From positions 13,693,001-13,757,000 of the forward strand of contig OX335658.1 of NCBI GenBank assembly GCA_946894095.1: a DNA stretch of 64,000 bases. The letters are read 5' to 3'. Positions within the stretch are counted from its first letter, which is position 1. Every line of letters begins with the position of its first letter. Made by a program: the position numbers and the translations under genes. Below, one piece after another: positions 31,441-43,730 of the stretch. This DNA is from Incurvaria masculella (lineage: Eukaryota > Arthropoda > Insecta > Lepidoptera > Incurvariidae). A model generated the notes under the pieces. It was not told the DNA's origin, made no database searches, and saw only the letters and a list, made by a program, of their open reading frames with translations.

Positions 31441-32850
31441 ATCTTCTGCTGCTCTGTTATTAAAACTATTTAAGTTTGGCGAGAATCGTTCTCAATCCGC
31501 AATGACTGTTGTAGGTCATATAAACATAATAACTAAAATTAGAGACATAAGGTTGGAGTGCATCATCTATTTCAAATTAAAAATTATCCGTTCTTATTTT
31601 TCGCCTGAAGAAGAAAGAAGATAGATCTATAGTAACCATACCTATCAAACTAACCAGATATGGTGCACTCTAGCCTCAGTTAGCTACGTTTGTAAGCGAA
31701 GCGTAATTTTCTTATGCTTACAGGCCTGCCTTTATGCACGATTACTTTTGAGTAGTAAACGGGTAAAAACCACTTCTTACTATGGGTCGTTTGCAAGAAT
31801 GAAAATTACCTCACTTTTGTTAAATGAAGAACAGCGAAGAGAAAGGAAGGAGAAGTGGCATGCGTTCGATATCGCGCCTCCGCCGTATTGCCAAAGTGAC
31901 CATATAATTGTATTTGTATTCGGCGACTCTTTGTATGCCACCAATCGAAACATCGCCACCGCGCCCGAATGTACTCTAAAAATGCGTTCATCAAGTCATT
32001 TCCCACCCACACAAACCCTCAAATTTTCAATATATCTGCGAGTATGTTTGCACGTGGCATGTACGTTTAAGTTGGGTTGTTAATTTATGAAAATTGGAAA
32101 CAGCGGGTCTCATATTAAGCGGGCTAGATGGCATATCTCCTTCCCTTTTATGTATGGGAAAAGATGTTTTTATTTTATGCAACTCTTTGACAAAAGGTTT
32201 TAGTGACTATTGACAAGTTATTATTGAATAGTGACAAGTGGCTCTATACTTATAGAGACTGACGCTTGAGTATAGTGACTAGTGATGAGTGACTGATGAC
32301 GGTGTCGAATGATTCTAATGACTTCGTTTCTAGTGAAAAGTAGTGCTGGAACTCAGATGAAAGGCCTCGCCGAAATCTATCTTCCTGTCATGTGCAAATT
32401 GGATTGTTTCACATTTCAGGAAAGACAAGCTTTCTGTAAAATTAAATCGAGCTAAGGAATTCTACAACTTTCTTAAGCCGGCCCGTTAATATGCCGTGTT
32501 CTACCCAGACCCCCGAAAATGTAATACAAACCCGCTCGCAAATATATTTGTCTAAGCCTACGAAAATCCGCTGAGAATAGTCTACCCCGAAACTTGGCTT
32601 GTTAAAATATGTTTCGTCTCAAAGTTACATTGAAGGTCTGAAGTAATAACGACATGACTCCTACTTAATGGTGGTAGGGGTGGCGGTGAATTAGGAGAGG
32701 AAAGAATATGTTTATTTTCAGAGACGATAAGTATCTGGATAGATTTAAACATATTTATATATACTTACGTATCAAATTTTGGTTGGAACGCTTGACGAAA
32801 TTGATTTGAAAGCGATACACATTTTACCAAGAACGTCACGCTAATACGCC
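31441..32850. other. No gene recognised
   Basis: AT-rich with microsatellite-like GTGAC/TAGTGA repeats at 32195-32345. A frame at 31748-32083 has no recognisable domain. Confidence 0.4.
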
Positions 32851-32854
32851 TACT

Positions 32855-33190
32855 CAGTCCGTCAGCGTGTTTGCGTCCACTGCTGGACATACGCCTCTCG
32901 AATCTGTCTCCAGTCCTCCCGGCCCTCAGCGGTACGGAACCACTTGATGTCGTCGTCCCACTTGGCGAGTGGTCTTCCTTCCACAGCCGTCAGTGTAGGA
33001 CACGGTTACTCCAACGGTCGCCGTCTCTTCGGCTGACGCGACCAGCCCATTGCCATTTGAGCTTAGCCACCCGGTGTCCAATATCGACTACTTTGGTACG
33101 TCGGCGGATTGCCTCGTTACGCACCATATCCCGTAGCGATATTCCCAGCATGGCTTGCTCCATTGCTCGCTTCGCAACTCAGCCTACGCC
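32855..33190 (-). pseudogene. RTE-clade ORF2 C-terminal remnant
   Basis: Minus strand encodes LGISLRDMVRNEAIRRRTKV, AKLKWQWAG and DDDIKWFRTAEGREDWRQI, the familiar end of RTE-type ORF2. A shorter relative is at 62958-63178. Confidence 0.75.
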
Positions 33191-34149
33191 TACTAAAGTA
33201 AAAAAGTAAATGTTATTCATTGATGCGTCTAACGTGTATTATAATACTGTCAATCTCTAGATATGGTGATGATGAAGTATTTTGAGAAATAAATTATTTT
33301 TGCGTAATTGGAATTGGGCGTAACTTAGATATACGTAAATGACTAATAAGTACCAAACTAATTGTTATTATGTTAGCCCAGCACGCCACGTAGAAACTAG
33401 GTGGCTTGCCAGGACCTATTCTTGAAATTCCCTGCTCAGGAATCAGGGAACATTCGGTCCAGAAAACGGCTTTTATAGCGGTTATCAAAGCGACGGAAAG
33501 CTTTTAATTCATTGAAATATTTCCCCCGAGAAAATAGCTTTGCCAATCGCTATAAAAACTTTTTTTTAACTTCCACTTTTCTGAGTACGGAATTCCAAGA
33601 ATAGCTCTGCTCATCATGATAGTAAATGTGGTATTAGCTGTCTATATCTAGTTCCGAATATAATATTTAATGTCATATTCCAAAGTACGCATTAATAGGT
33701 TGGTATGAAACGAGTTATTTCTTGTTATAAAACAACTGTTTTTAACCTAAAGTAGACGTTGTTTCGCTAAGAGATATATTATGTAATAATTGGCACCCGT
33801 GATATTATAAATGCACACATAAACAACGAAGGGTCTTACTAAAGTTTCTATATAATATCTGAAAGCCAAAACGTCTGTTGCTATGCGTAACCCTATCATC
33901 CTGACAAGGATTATGTTTTGCCCAAGGGTGTATCGTACAATGGACCCTTGTTCATGCTTTGATTATTGCGGTATTTGGAGAACAATATGTCAGGCGAAAT
34001 CTCGTTGTTATTTATGTAGTAAGAATACATATAATAAATAACGAACCATGAGCTATGGAAAAATATCGTAACCATAAAACGAAATACCCAGCTTCAAAAT
34101 ATTATCACGGTGTATTGTATATATTGACGAAAAGTATATACTTAATTAA
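33191..34149. other. Intergenic with foldback remnant
   Basis: 33425-33600 is a worn relative of the foldback at 14360-14530 (CAGAAAACGGCTTTTATAGC). The rest is AT-rich with nothing supported. Confidence 0.45.
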
Positions 34150-34315
34150 GTCATTTAAGAACTGAGTTGTTTATTGTTATTCTTGCTGGAAAAAGATAAC
34201 TTATAAATACAACAAGCATAAAACTAAATAAAATGAAAACCAGTAGGTGTGAAAACATATTTAGTCACTAGTTTATGTTTCAGTTTCAGTTTCAGTTTCT
34301 TTATTTCCTCCATTA

Positions 34316-34522
34316 GATGTATATTACACACTCGGATTCGTCATTTTTTTTTTCCTGTCGGTTCGATTACTTCTGGCAAAGAAGAGCCGACAAGAAACTT
34401 CGTCAGGTTGGTCATTGTATTATTATTTTTTCCAGTGATACTTACAAACTAGTTTACAGTGATTGATTGATTACTACTGCTCACAAAGAACATTATTATA
34501 AGAACATTATATACATTGGTGA
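34316..34522 (+). repeat. Dispersed repeat B copy
   Basis: Matches 11728-11925 with few changes. Confidence 0.75.
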
Positions 34523-34888
34523 GGAGCAAACTCTTGACTACTATAATGACATCTTATTCTAAATTAATAGGAATTATGATCTAAATTATTCAGGTGTAAA
34601 AAGCCATCGTCATTTTTGATACAAGGTAATATCAAATTAAATATAAGTTAGTAAATAAACAAATTCATACTACAATGTAGTACCCATGTCAGAAAAAATA
34701 AAAATAATAGAAAATAATAATAATAATAAAAAAAAATTAATTGGTAGTACCGTGTTAGGTACCCGGTCAAGTATGTAGTCATGAGCTTTAATTTAAACAA
34801 GTTTTCTATCTAATAAGGCTTCCTAGATAGTATGCACTGCTATTTGACTTTCATTAATATATTTACAATATGTTTAATATGTATTGAT

Positions 34889-35248
34889 CCAACATTTTGC
34901 TCAAAATAGGTTTATTTAATCGAACTAGATGTCTGATGACCGTTGGCATTATACACTTGTGTTTGGTTTCTAAGTTATAAGGTCTGAAATTTCTAATTTT
35001 TCGCGTGTTTTATACAATAACTTTGGAGGTAGATTACTCAACGCTAAAAATAACATCTTAAAAATATTAGTCACCAGACATAGCTTATTTCATGAAAATT
35101 AATAATTAATTTAGTTTTTGTTAGATTTTTGACTAAAGCGGTCGTAGTTTACTTTAAGTTTACTTGTGATAAGTCGTTTTGTAATTAAAATGTTCGTAAA
35201 TCTTACCAAACCAAACACTATGCGCATTGTCTGCTTTGTGGAAATATT
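34889..35248 (+). mobile_element. MITE M internal fragment
   Basis: CGAACTAGATGTCTGATGAC through ATGCGCATTGTCTGCTTTGT, lacking both ends. Confidence 0.75.
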
Positions 35249-35443
35249 GTCTTGATTCAGTCATCTAAGAACTGAGTTGTTTCTTGATATTCTAGCTGGG
35301 AAAAAATAACTAATAAATACAACAAGCAGAAAACTAAATAGAATGAAAACCAGTAGGTGTGAAAACATATTTAGTCACTATTTCATGCACTGCAATTTGA
35401 CTCTCATTAATATATTTACAATATATTTAATATCTATTGTGTA

Positions 35444-36190
35444 AGATCTCGCTTAACTTGGTTGAATTAACTGAGATTAATGTGGTTTCAGAGGGATTAT
35501 TATTTAATATACCCACCGCTGCAATAAAACTGCTTAGCCATGGAGGTAAATTTGTATCTAGAGATAATTCTAAGTTACCTACAATCCACCTCAAGCATAC
35601 CTTTCGACAAATTTAAGCCTTTCTTACACCCGACTAATCCCTAAGTGAAAATAATTTTAAACCAAAAGTTAATATTATTTTTCGAATTATGTAAGCAAGT
35701 ACGTCGTTTTTTCAAAGGAACGTGATATGTATGATGCGTTGCAGTATTTTCATAAAGTAGTTTTTTTTTACAGGGCGCTATCTTTGTATCGTGTCCTTGC
35801 TTCACGGTCAATTGTACATACATATCACATTCCATTCAAAACCAGTTGTAAGGCCGTAATTGTTAACATCCCACTTTTGAGTAAAATATACAAATATTTA
35901 AAATTGTTTAGTACGCATGTTATAAATTTAGTAAGATTTTCTTAAAGTGGGGTACTTAGGACAGTTAATAGTAATAACTAAAACCTCCTTTAATATGAAA
36001 TGTATTTTTAATTTTAAGCAGCGGTAAAGTCTAATATCTTAATGTTATTGCAATAACAAAGTTTACTCATAGGTTCTTCTTTGCAAGAGTTTTGGAACCG
36101 GAGGATGTATGACTTGTTCAAGTGTAGGTTTTCTACCTATGGAAAAGAAGTGAAAATGAATAATTGTTATTTAGATCGATTTATTAATTG
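35444..36190. other. No gene recognised
   Basis: AT-rich, nothing supported. Confidence 0.4.
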
Positions 36191-36196
36191 TAAGTT

Positions 36197-36548
36197 TGTC
36201 AGCCTCGGTAGCTCAGTGTGCGACGCCTTGCGAATCGATAAGCCGGGGAAGCATCTCTGAGCGCGGTTAGGTTCTGGATGGGTGACCATTTTCAACCGTT
36301 TATGCTGGCCGTGGTTCGGATTCCACGTAAAACTGTGCTGTGTGTCCTTACCTACTAAGTTGTAGGGTTAATCCCGCCCGGGGTGGTACCATTGCATTGA
36401 ATGAACGATGGTCGAAGCGGCAATGAAAATTGTACTTATTTTCCATCCAGTTCAGTGTAGCCGTGCAATATAAGGAAGGTCCTGACATGGCAGCTAGTCC
36501 CCATGTGGTGTGGTGTGACGGTCAGTTCATGTCCAGTTACATAAAAAA
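36197..36548 (+). repeat. SINE S copy with 5S-like head
   Basis: Starts AGCCTCGGTAGCTCAGTG (box A-like), goes into GTTCTGGATGGGTGACC (5S box C), then the shared body, and ends CCAGTTACATAAAAAAAA. Confidence 0.8.
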
Positions 36549-36886
36549 AAAGATAATTATGTGAGCCCGTTTAGTTAGAGCATACTTTATCTTTGGCATC
36601 CTGACAGTCAACTACCTCACGTGCGCGCCTATAGACTGTAGCCCGTGGCATGGAGCCTGTAGAGTTTAACTTGTAGCCGCCTTGAGGCACCGTCTCGTGC
36701 CCGCCGGCATACGACCGAGGCTGGCTGGATTACCTGACTTTACGTGTACGTACACACAGTAGCTACCGTAATTAGGACATCTTGTTTGTGTTTTCAAGAG
36801 ATTATTCCCTTTGAGATATCGCGTTTAATATGATGCGCGAATGATGTATTTATGTTATTTGGTATATGAGTTTTTGACATCATCTA
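36549..36886. other. GC-rich unassigned stretch
   Basis: 36600-36745 is GC-rich and could be part of an unlisted repeat. No gene supported. Confidence 0.35.
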
Positions 36887-37726
36887 TTAAGGTGGCCCAA
36901 CCCGGCGGGGCTAACTCATTCGCGGGCACTGTACAAAACCGTGCTGTTGAGCTCTGGGACCTTATCTGTTTCAAAGAAAAAGAGAGGCTCCGTGATGAGG
37001 AAGATGCAACATGTCCACAAAAAAGATAATGTGCATAGTGTATGATTTTGTAAGATTTACGAAATTTTTTATTACAAACTAAAAGTAAACTACGACCGCT
37101 GTTGTCAAAAATCTAACAAATACCTAATTGATTATAAATCTTCATGAAAAAAGCTATGTCTGATGACTAATCTTTTTAAGATGTTCTTATTTTATCGTTG
37201 AGTAATCCACATCCAAAGTTATTGTATAAAACGCGCGAAAAATTCGAACTTTCGGACCTTATAACTTAGAACCTAACCTAACCTAAACTAACCTAACCTA
37301 ACCTGACCTAAACTAACCTAACCTAACATAACCTAACAAAATTTACAATGCCATCAGTCATCAGAGACCTAGTTTCATTTATTTTTCATTTCATTTATTT
37401 AAACTTTTTGGTAGTCAAACTACACCAAGTTACGTCACATAGATCCGCGGATTCGATCAACCCAGTAAAGAAAAACCCGCAAAGAAACTTCACGGGTTTA
37501 CATAACATATTTTTCCGTCCACAATTATGAAATACATACTTAGATCTAAATGCTACTGCCAAACAATTCCTTGGTAGAACAGATTAAGGCAAATAACAAA
37601 GAACAAAGAACGAAGTTCGATCAAACAAAGATATTTTGAGCAAAATTTTGGATCTCTGACAAGAAATATGGGCATGGTCTTCTTTCCCCGTTTGTATGGG
37701 AAGTTGAGCGGGATGGTCCACCTTAA
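36887..37726 (-). mobile_element. MITE M copy with nested insertions
   Basis: TTAA at both ends (36887-36890, 37723-37726). Opposite in orientation to 24496. It contains a CCTAA-type telomeric array (37266-37338) and a copy of repeat C (about 37405-37600). Confidence 0.82.
37266..37338 (+). repeat. Interstitial telomere-type array (CCTAA)n
   Basis: About 14 five-base units, mostly CCTAA with AACTA, ACCTG and ACATA variants. TTAGG/CCTAA is the insect telomere repeat. It replaces a GAAACCAAACACAA segment seen in other MITE M copies. Confidence 0.85.
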
Positions 37727-38610
37727 ATGTATTTGTTTACCATGATTTCTTTATTCATATTTTTATTGAAAACACAGTGTTCAGTTTGATAAGTGGGTAA
37801 GTCAAATGATATTTAAATACATTTAAAATTAAACACAACGAATTACGATAATAAAAAAAGTAAATTTGTAGAAACTAGTCGGTTTAGATATAATTTTAAG
37901 ATTAAATTGGTAATGGTGCTTTGTGTTCTCATACTAGTCAAATATTCATAAAATATGATAAAATAGTTTGAACATATAATATAAGCGTCAGATATTTACC
38001 GTTATAGTATTCAAATATAGCTAAACCATTAATGCATCCTTCATCTTTTTGAGATCCCAAAATAAGTAGTAGTATTTTTTTTAGATAATAAAATATGGTT
38101 TCATTTAAGCCCTTATGTATGGAACTGAATGAAACCAGGTGTTATCACGCCCTTAAAGACATTTTGGGTAAGTTCTGCATTATACATATGAAGTTGTTTT
38201 TAAAGTTTATTTATTTTTCAAAGGAACCGGGCAACAGTACAGCAAGGAGGTAACTTACATCATTATGTTCTGCTGCTAGGACCAACGATCATGGAAGGGC
38301 AGCAGTAGCGATCCCAACTTCAAAGCGATCGAACTACATGGCGTCCTTTGAAGTTATTATGTGTTCTATGTGTTGTTGGAAGTCGAGAAAATCGAATAAA
38401 ATTCGTAAGAATTCTCACACGTCGGCTGCGCTGCCGTTTCTCGTAGGTATAAGTGACTACGCCGCGCCGCCCCTATGCAAACTATAATTTCGGTTACTAC
38501 TCCTAATCTTCCATGCTCGCTTGCTGGGACGCAGCTCCTAGTTCTGATCACTTTGTGTTCTTGACTGTGAAGTTTTGCTCTTGTTATATAATATTCATCG
38601 GAACAACAAA
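37727..38610. other. No gene recognised
   Basis: AT-rich. 38410-38540 resembles 63345-63465 (a dispersed repeat, CTTCCATGCTCGC / CTTCCATGCTCTC). Confidence 0.4.
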
Positions 38611-38615
38611 CTGGA

Positions 38616-38732
38616 CGTGTATTCTTGGCATTCAGTCATTGCGGATTCAGTAGAGTTAACAGAAGAAGAATTTACATTGTCATTACTGTTAACCCTACTG
38701 AATCCGCAATGACTGAATGCCAAGAATACACG
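38616..38732. repeat. Near-perfect hairpin, 47-bp arms, 23-nt loop
   Basis: Arms 38616-38662 and 38686-38732 pair with one mismatch (AGAGTTAACAG against CTGTTAACCCT). Loop 38663-38685. It could be a small foldback element or, if transcribed, a dsRNA/miRNA-like precursor. Confidence 0.9.
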
Positions 38733-38835
38733 CCCTGGGAGCAACAACGGTAATTGCTCTAACTGAGTTTGCAATTATGTTTAAAAATAAATAAAAATTG
38801 CCTGTATCCATAAAATGTACGCTTTATTGAATTAC

Positions 38836-38963
38836 ATTATGTACACCGATAAATGAGTATGTATATATTGTCGCGGATGCCCCACCGTATGTGAATCGCA
38901 TTATGTACACCGATAAATTATAATGTATATATTGTCGCGGTTGCCCCACCGGATGTGAATCGC
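38836..38963 (+). repeat. 64-bp tandem duplication
   Basis: ATTATGTACACCGATAAAT begins at 38836 and 38900; the units differ at a few positions. Confidence 0.9.
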
Positions 38964-39017
38964 GCCACTCTAGTTACCCCTGCCAACAAACACATATATA
39001 ATGAACATAAATTAAAA

Positions 39018-39062
39018 AAAATCCGACGAATTGAGAACCTCCTCCTTTTTTTAAGTCGGTTA
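39018..39062 (-). repeat. 53-bp dispersed unit, inverted
   Basis: ATCCGACGAATTGAGAACCT...AAGTCGGTT is the complement of the unit nested at 20441-20495. Confidence 0.75.
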
Positions 39063-39305
39063 GAAACATATATTAACAACCATTCAACAAAATTAACATT
39101 GTTGTCATCAAAGTTGCTGGCAACAAGCTATAATATGTTATCGTGAATATAAAAAAAGTATCTATCCACGGTCATATTAGAATTAAATTGATTTAAAAAG
39201 TTCTGGCCAGAACTTCACTATTTTGAGGAAGTTTGTTGAATTAAATTTTTTGTAGCAATACAAACCAATTATAATAAAACTTGGAAAATAAATAATATGA
39301 ATGAA

Positions 39306-39690
39306 TATGAACCCAGACCTCTGGTACCCTAGGCCAGTCTCCGCGCCACTAGGCTACGAGGATTACTCTAAATATTCATTACTGTTTTATTTCCTACAAT
39401 AACCTATTTTTGGAGATAGTAGGAACGTTTTTGTTTTTTAAATTTCAAGCGGCGCGTGACTTGCCTTCCATCCCAGAGGTCTGGGTTCAAATCCTCGTTC
39501 AGCACCACTTTATTTCTATTTCTGAGTTAGTTAAGCGCACTCGCTGCTATGGTTCCAAAACTAGGTGGCACCATCCCATTGGATGAAAAGATGACACACG
39601 GCGAAGAAAAATAGTTCGCGGTGTTTCGGGCCACTATCATAACCGTGGATGTGGTAACATCCATCTAAGTCCAGTCACATAAATAGAAAA
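39306..39690. repeat. SINE S fragments, two orientations
   Basis: An inverted tRNA-like head at 39306-39362 and a forward worn copy from 39460 (TCTGGGTTCAAATCCTCG) to CCAGTCACATAAATAG. Confidence 0.65.
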
Positions 39691-39769
39691 TGGAATCTTG
39701 TTTCTAACCACTTTATGCTGCGGCTGGGTTCGCTATGTGGCGCGATGTGAAAATGGGGCGAGGTTTCAA

Positions 39770-39922
39770 ATTTCCTCTATTAGCAGCACTAAAATAGAAG
39801 CACTCGCCGCGCTAATCAACTATATACTGTTACACAAGCCTCCTGCCGGTGAGGCCTCGTCCGCCCACGAAACATTTGCCGCCCTAACTCCTTATGATAT
39901 TGTTAGAGATTTACAATTAACC
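39770..39922 (+). CDS. Orphan exon-like fragment
   Basis: After TTTCCTCTATTAG| an open frame reads TKIEALAALINYILLHKPPA and about 30 more residues, with coding-like codon use, and runs into a MITE at 39923 with no donor. Family unknown; it could be a host exon cut by the MITE or a retroelement piece. Confidence 0.25.
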
Positions 39923-40651
39923 TTAAGGTGGCCCAACCCGCTCATCTCCCCATACAAAAGGGGAAAGAAGATCACGCCCATATTTCTTGTCAAAGGTCCA
40001 AAATTTTGCTCAAAATAGCGTTATTTGATCGAATTAGATGTCTGATGACCATTGGCATTGTAAAAGTGTGTTTGGTTTCTAAGTTATAAGGTCCGAAAGT
40101 TCGAATTTTTCGCGCGTTTTATACACTAACTTTGGAGGTGGATTACGCAATGATAAAGTAAGAACATCTTAAAAAGATTAGTCATCAGACATAGCTTATT
40201 TAATCAAGAATTATAATCTATTTGGTCTTTGTTAGATTTTTGACTACAGCGGTCGTGGTTTACTTTTAGCTATATGTAGTTTTGAAATCAAAATTTTCGT
40301 AAATCTTACTAAATCATACACTACAGACCGTCCAAAATCTTACAAAAACCAAACAGATCCTAAATCTTGATTAAATAAGCTATGTCTGATGACTAATCTT
40401 TTTACGATGTTCTTACTTTATCATTGCGTAATCAAACTCCAAAGTTATTGTATAAAACGCGTGAGAAATTCGAACTTTCGGACCTTATAACTTAGAAACC
40501 AAACACAATTTTACAATGCCAATGGCTATCAGACATCTAGTTCGATAAAATAAAGCTATTTTTAGCAAAATTTTGGATCTCTGACAAGAAATATGGGCGT
40601 GATCTTCTTTCCCCTTTTGTATGGGGAGATGAGCGGGATGGGCCACCTTAA
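39923..40651. mobile_element. Palindromic MITE M variant
   Basis: TTAA at both ends. Both halves are the same (left) end of MITE M in opposite directions: arms of about 325 nt (39923-40246 and 40328-40651) around a loop of about 80 nt. The arms differ at only a few places. Confidence 0.85.
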
Positions 40652-41960
40652 ATATAAATAACTGCAATTAATTTCGACAGTCAAACTATATTTGTACAAA
40701 TAATCAATTATATTTGTAGATTCATTGTCTAGCTAAATTTTTAAGATAAAACTGTAACAGATAATTATTTTTTTCAATTAGGCAAATAGACACGTCACTG
40801 TTTCAAATATAGGAACAAATCTTTCACCTTTTTTTTTTTAATTTAAAAATTATTTTGTTAGTTTTTCAAAATAAATATGAAATATATAAATGCAATCAGC
40901 TGTTGTAATGCCCTTAATGGTCTTCGAATATCACGCTACGAAGTTCGAAGAAAAATCCAATGAGACGTACGAGAGGTAATCTAAAACTCAATCTATACAA
41001 ACATACATACACACATATTGTATACGCTGTATTCTGTAACACTGATTCCTCATTTCCATTACACTGATTTCTCAACGTAGGCTGCGATCACAGAACACTT
41101 AACATGCTCACATCTTCTTCTGCAGGTGTACAATACAGACATATTGCTTTTTGATTACGGTTACTCAGCCTTTACAAGCACTCAAAATAATAGTGAACTG
41201 GACCATAGTAAGATTTTTATAAAGTAGATAATTTGGGCTTACTTCCATTAATATAACAAAGGTTTTTTTTTTCTGGATAAGATTTAATGATATGCATAAT
41301 TGACCTAGTGTTTAGAAAACGTTCTAGATTATGAAACTTACTTTTAATTGATAATAAAAATCTAGTAATGATCATAAGCATCATAAGCAAGAGAGAATTT
41401 TGCCAAGAAAGTCTTGCGTTCATTCATAATGCAAAGAACTACAATATATCAATGTTGATTTTTTACAGAACTGTTTTCTGAAATTAATGATACATCGAAA
41501 AATAGTGTGGAAACATAATTGCTAGGAATATTTTGAAAACACTTAATACTTAATAATAAATCAGATCAAACAAACAAAAATTTAAATTTAATAAAATACT
41601 TACATTAAAAAATTTTAAGCTCCTTTCATAACATTTAGCGGTAAAAATGTCAAGCGCACAGCATGTTTGCAATTTTAAGTTAAAACCCATTTACATGATT
41701 TCAAATGAAAGATATTTAGGTGATCATAAAATGTTCTACTATTTTAATATAAATTTCCAGATAGTTCATATTCGGCGTTTGTAGTTGTACTTATTCCATA
41801 AAAAAAAGCAATTTTTACATTATTAAAAAAGTTTAAACAATGCTCACCGCTCAATGTTTAACCGCCCGTTACGCTCAACTTGATACCCAAACAAACCAAG
41901 TAAAACGTCAAACACAATGAATTTTCCGATCCGTTCGCAACAAATGCGCCGAAACCACTT
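40652..41960. other. No gene recognised
   Basis: AT-rich, nothing supported. Confidence 0.45.
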
Positions 41961-42216
41961 TATCATCGAGCGATTCGTAGCGGAAAAACCGCATGAAATA
42001 TTTTCAGCGCTACGAGTTGCGTAGAGGCCTCGCTCGGTGGCGCCGCGTAGCGCGGAGGCGGGAGGCTACGGCGTAGCGCGAGGGATACTGGCTGGACCAC
42101 GGCAGCAGCGCGGCAGCCTGTTGGCTGCTGGATTTCGGCATCCTGCGCCTCGCCCACTGTAACGTGACAGTCACTGTTTCCGGAATGTATTGTAGCCTGC
42201 GCACATTTATAAAAAT
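41961..42216. other. GC-rich patch with CTACG repeats
   Basis: Short GCTACG/GCGTAGCG repeats (42010-42090) and a GC-rich stretch. Open frames on the minus strand look like a consequence of composition. Confidence 0.4.
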
Positions 42217-42532
42217 AAAAACCGGCCAAGTGCGAGTCGGACTCGCACACGAAGGGTTCCGCACCATCGTAGAAAAAAAAAAACAAAAAAATCACGTTTT
42301 TTCTATGGGAGCCCCCTTCAATTTTAATTATTTTTTAATCTTACGTATTTGTTGTTATAGCGGCAAAATAAATACACACTCTGTGAAAATTTCAGCTGTC
42401 TACCTGTTACGGTTACTGAGATACAGCCCTGTGACAGACGGACAAACGGACGGACGGACGGACGGACGGACGGACAGCGGAGGCTTAGTAATAGGGTTCC
42501 GTTTTCACCCTTTGGGTACGGAACCCTAAAAA
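42217..42532 (+). repeat. Family L repeat, complete
   Basis: From AACCGGCCAAGTGCGAGTCG to TTTGGGTACGGAACCCTAAA with about 8 GGAC units. Confidence 0.92.
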
Positions 42533-42709
42533 GGTAGTTTGATTCATAGTAAATACGAAGTTCTTCAAATAATATGTATTGTGCTCTCTTTAAACTAGAA
42601 TTTAACCACCAATTAATAAAATATATTGATTCATTTAACCATATGTCTGCAGGTAGTAAGTAGTAACGTTACGAAGCTGCAAGATTTTACAAGCACGGAA
42701 GAGGAATAC

Positions 42710-42784
42710 TGCCCTTCTTATTAAAAGGGCGGTAACTACATATGAGGTCAATATTTAGTTACCGCCTTTTTAATAAGGAGGGCA
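42710..42784. repeat. 75-nt hairpin, about 29-bp arms
   Basis: CTGCCCTTCTTATTAAAAGG and following bases pair with TAGTTACCGCCTTTTTAATA and following bases with about two mismatches; loop about 17 nt. The size is miRNA-precursor-like, but a transcription unit is not visible. Confidence 0.75.
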
Positions 42785-43047
42785 GAATAGGTTTATTATT
42801 GTTTGGGCTATATTTCATTATACTGGTGTGTTATTATTATGGTGGTTATTATTATGGTGGTTATTATTCAAAAAACGAGCAAAAAAGGTTATTATTAACA
42901 TTGTTTTGTATGGCTTAAAAATGTTTCGCCCGCCCAGACATTTTAATGTTTAGGTACGAACAGAATATACGAGGGGGATTTTCTCAACAACGTGCCGTAC
43001 GGCAAAATTTTAATCACCTTTTTTTATCCAAATGGGCCAATAAATAG

Positions 43048-43622
43048 ACTAGGAGGTCGCGACAAAAATGGTAACGATAACGTAAATGGCTGAAACTGGG
43101 TTCACGGGGTAAAGACCAACCCTCTGAAGCTAAATGTGTCGGTCTGCTTGCGCCAAGTGGTTGCGTTACGAAGATAAGGCGCCTGGAAAAGTAGATATGA
43201 TGACAAAAAATATATATGATAAGGTAAATGGCCGCAAATAACGAAGCATGAAAGTATCAGTACATTCTTGCTTATCAATGCCAAAATTTAACAAATCTTT
43301 GGTTGCGTTTCGTATTTAGGGGCGATTTAGGTTACAGATATAACTTCAGGAATATTTAAGTATTTAATTAAAAAACCGACTGTTATTGTTGTATAATTAA
43401 TAATTATCAATTTTTTTTTTTTTTTTTTCCCCCATTTCTACCCAATCAGAATATCCATCAGCAGGTGCATACCAACATCTATTTTATATAGCCAATCTAG
43501 ATAACGCAACCACTTGGCTCAGGCAGAACGACATATTTAGCATCAGAGGGTTGGTCCCTAACCTGTGAACCCAGATTAAGCCATTTACCTTATCGTGACC
43601 AAAAATGTCGTGACCTCCTGGT
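43048..43622. mobile_element. TIR element with about 120-bp ends
   Basis: AGGAGGTCGCGACAAAAATG...AAGTGGTTGCGTTA at 43051-43170 is matched, inverted, by AACGCAACCACTTGGC...GTCGTGACCTCCT at 43505-43621. About three quarters of the positions match. No transposase. Confidence 0.7.
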
Positions 43623-43730
43623 TAAAGTTTGGACCTAAGCTCCGCTAACATACGGTATTGAGTCAGTGATTAATTTATTTTATAGGAGCAGCCATAGATA
43701 AAAAGGAGGCAGATCTGCCATCTAGCCTGC

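Larger units (their letters stand above)
34150..35443 (+). repeat. Segmental duplication, about 1.1 kb apart
   Basis: AAGAACTGAGTTGTTT through AAAACATATTTAGTCACT occurs at 34155-34265 and 35263-35380. The continuation of the second copy (GCACTG(C/A)(A/T)ATTTGACT...) matches 34836-34880, so the first copy has a 560-bp insertion that carries a dispersed repeat B copy. Confidence 0.7.

Noticed and set aside
36720..36745. let-7-like TGAGGTAGT on the minus strand near 36620
   Set aside because: Only about ten bases match and no hairpin surrounds it.
39306..39362. tRNA gene (box B-like GGTTCAAATCC elsewhere in the family)
   Set aside because: No cloverleaf or anticodon stem; the sequence is the head of SINE S.
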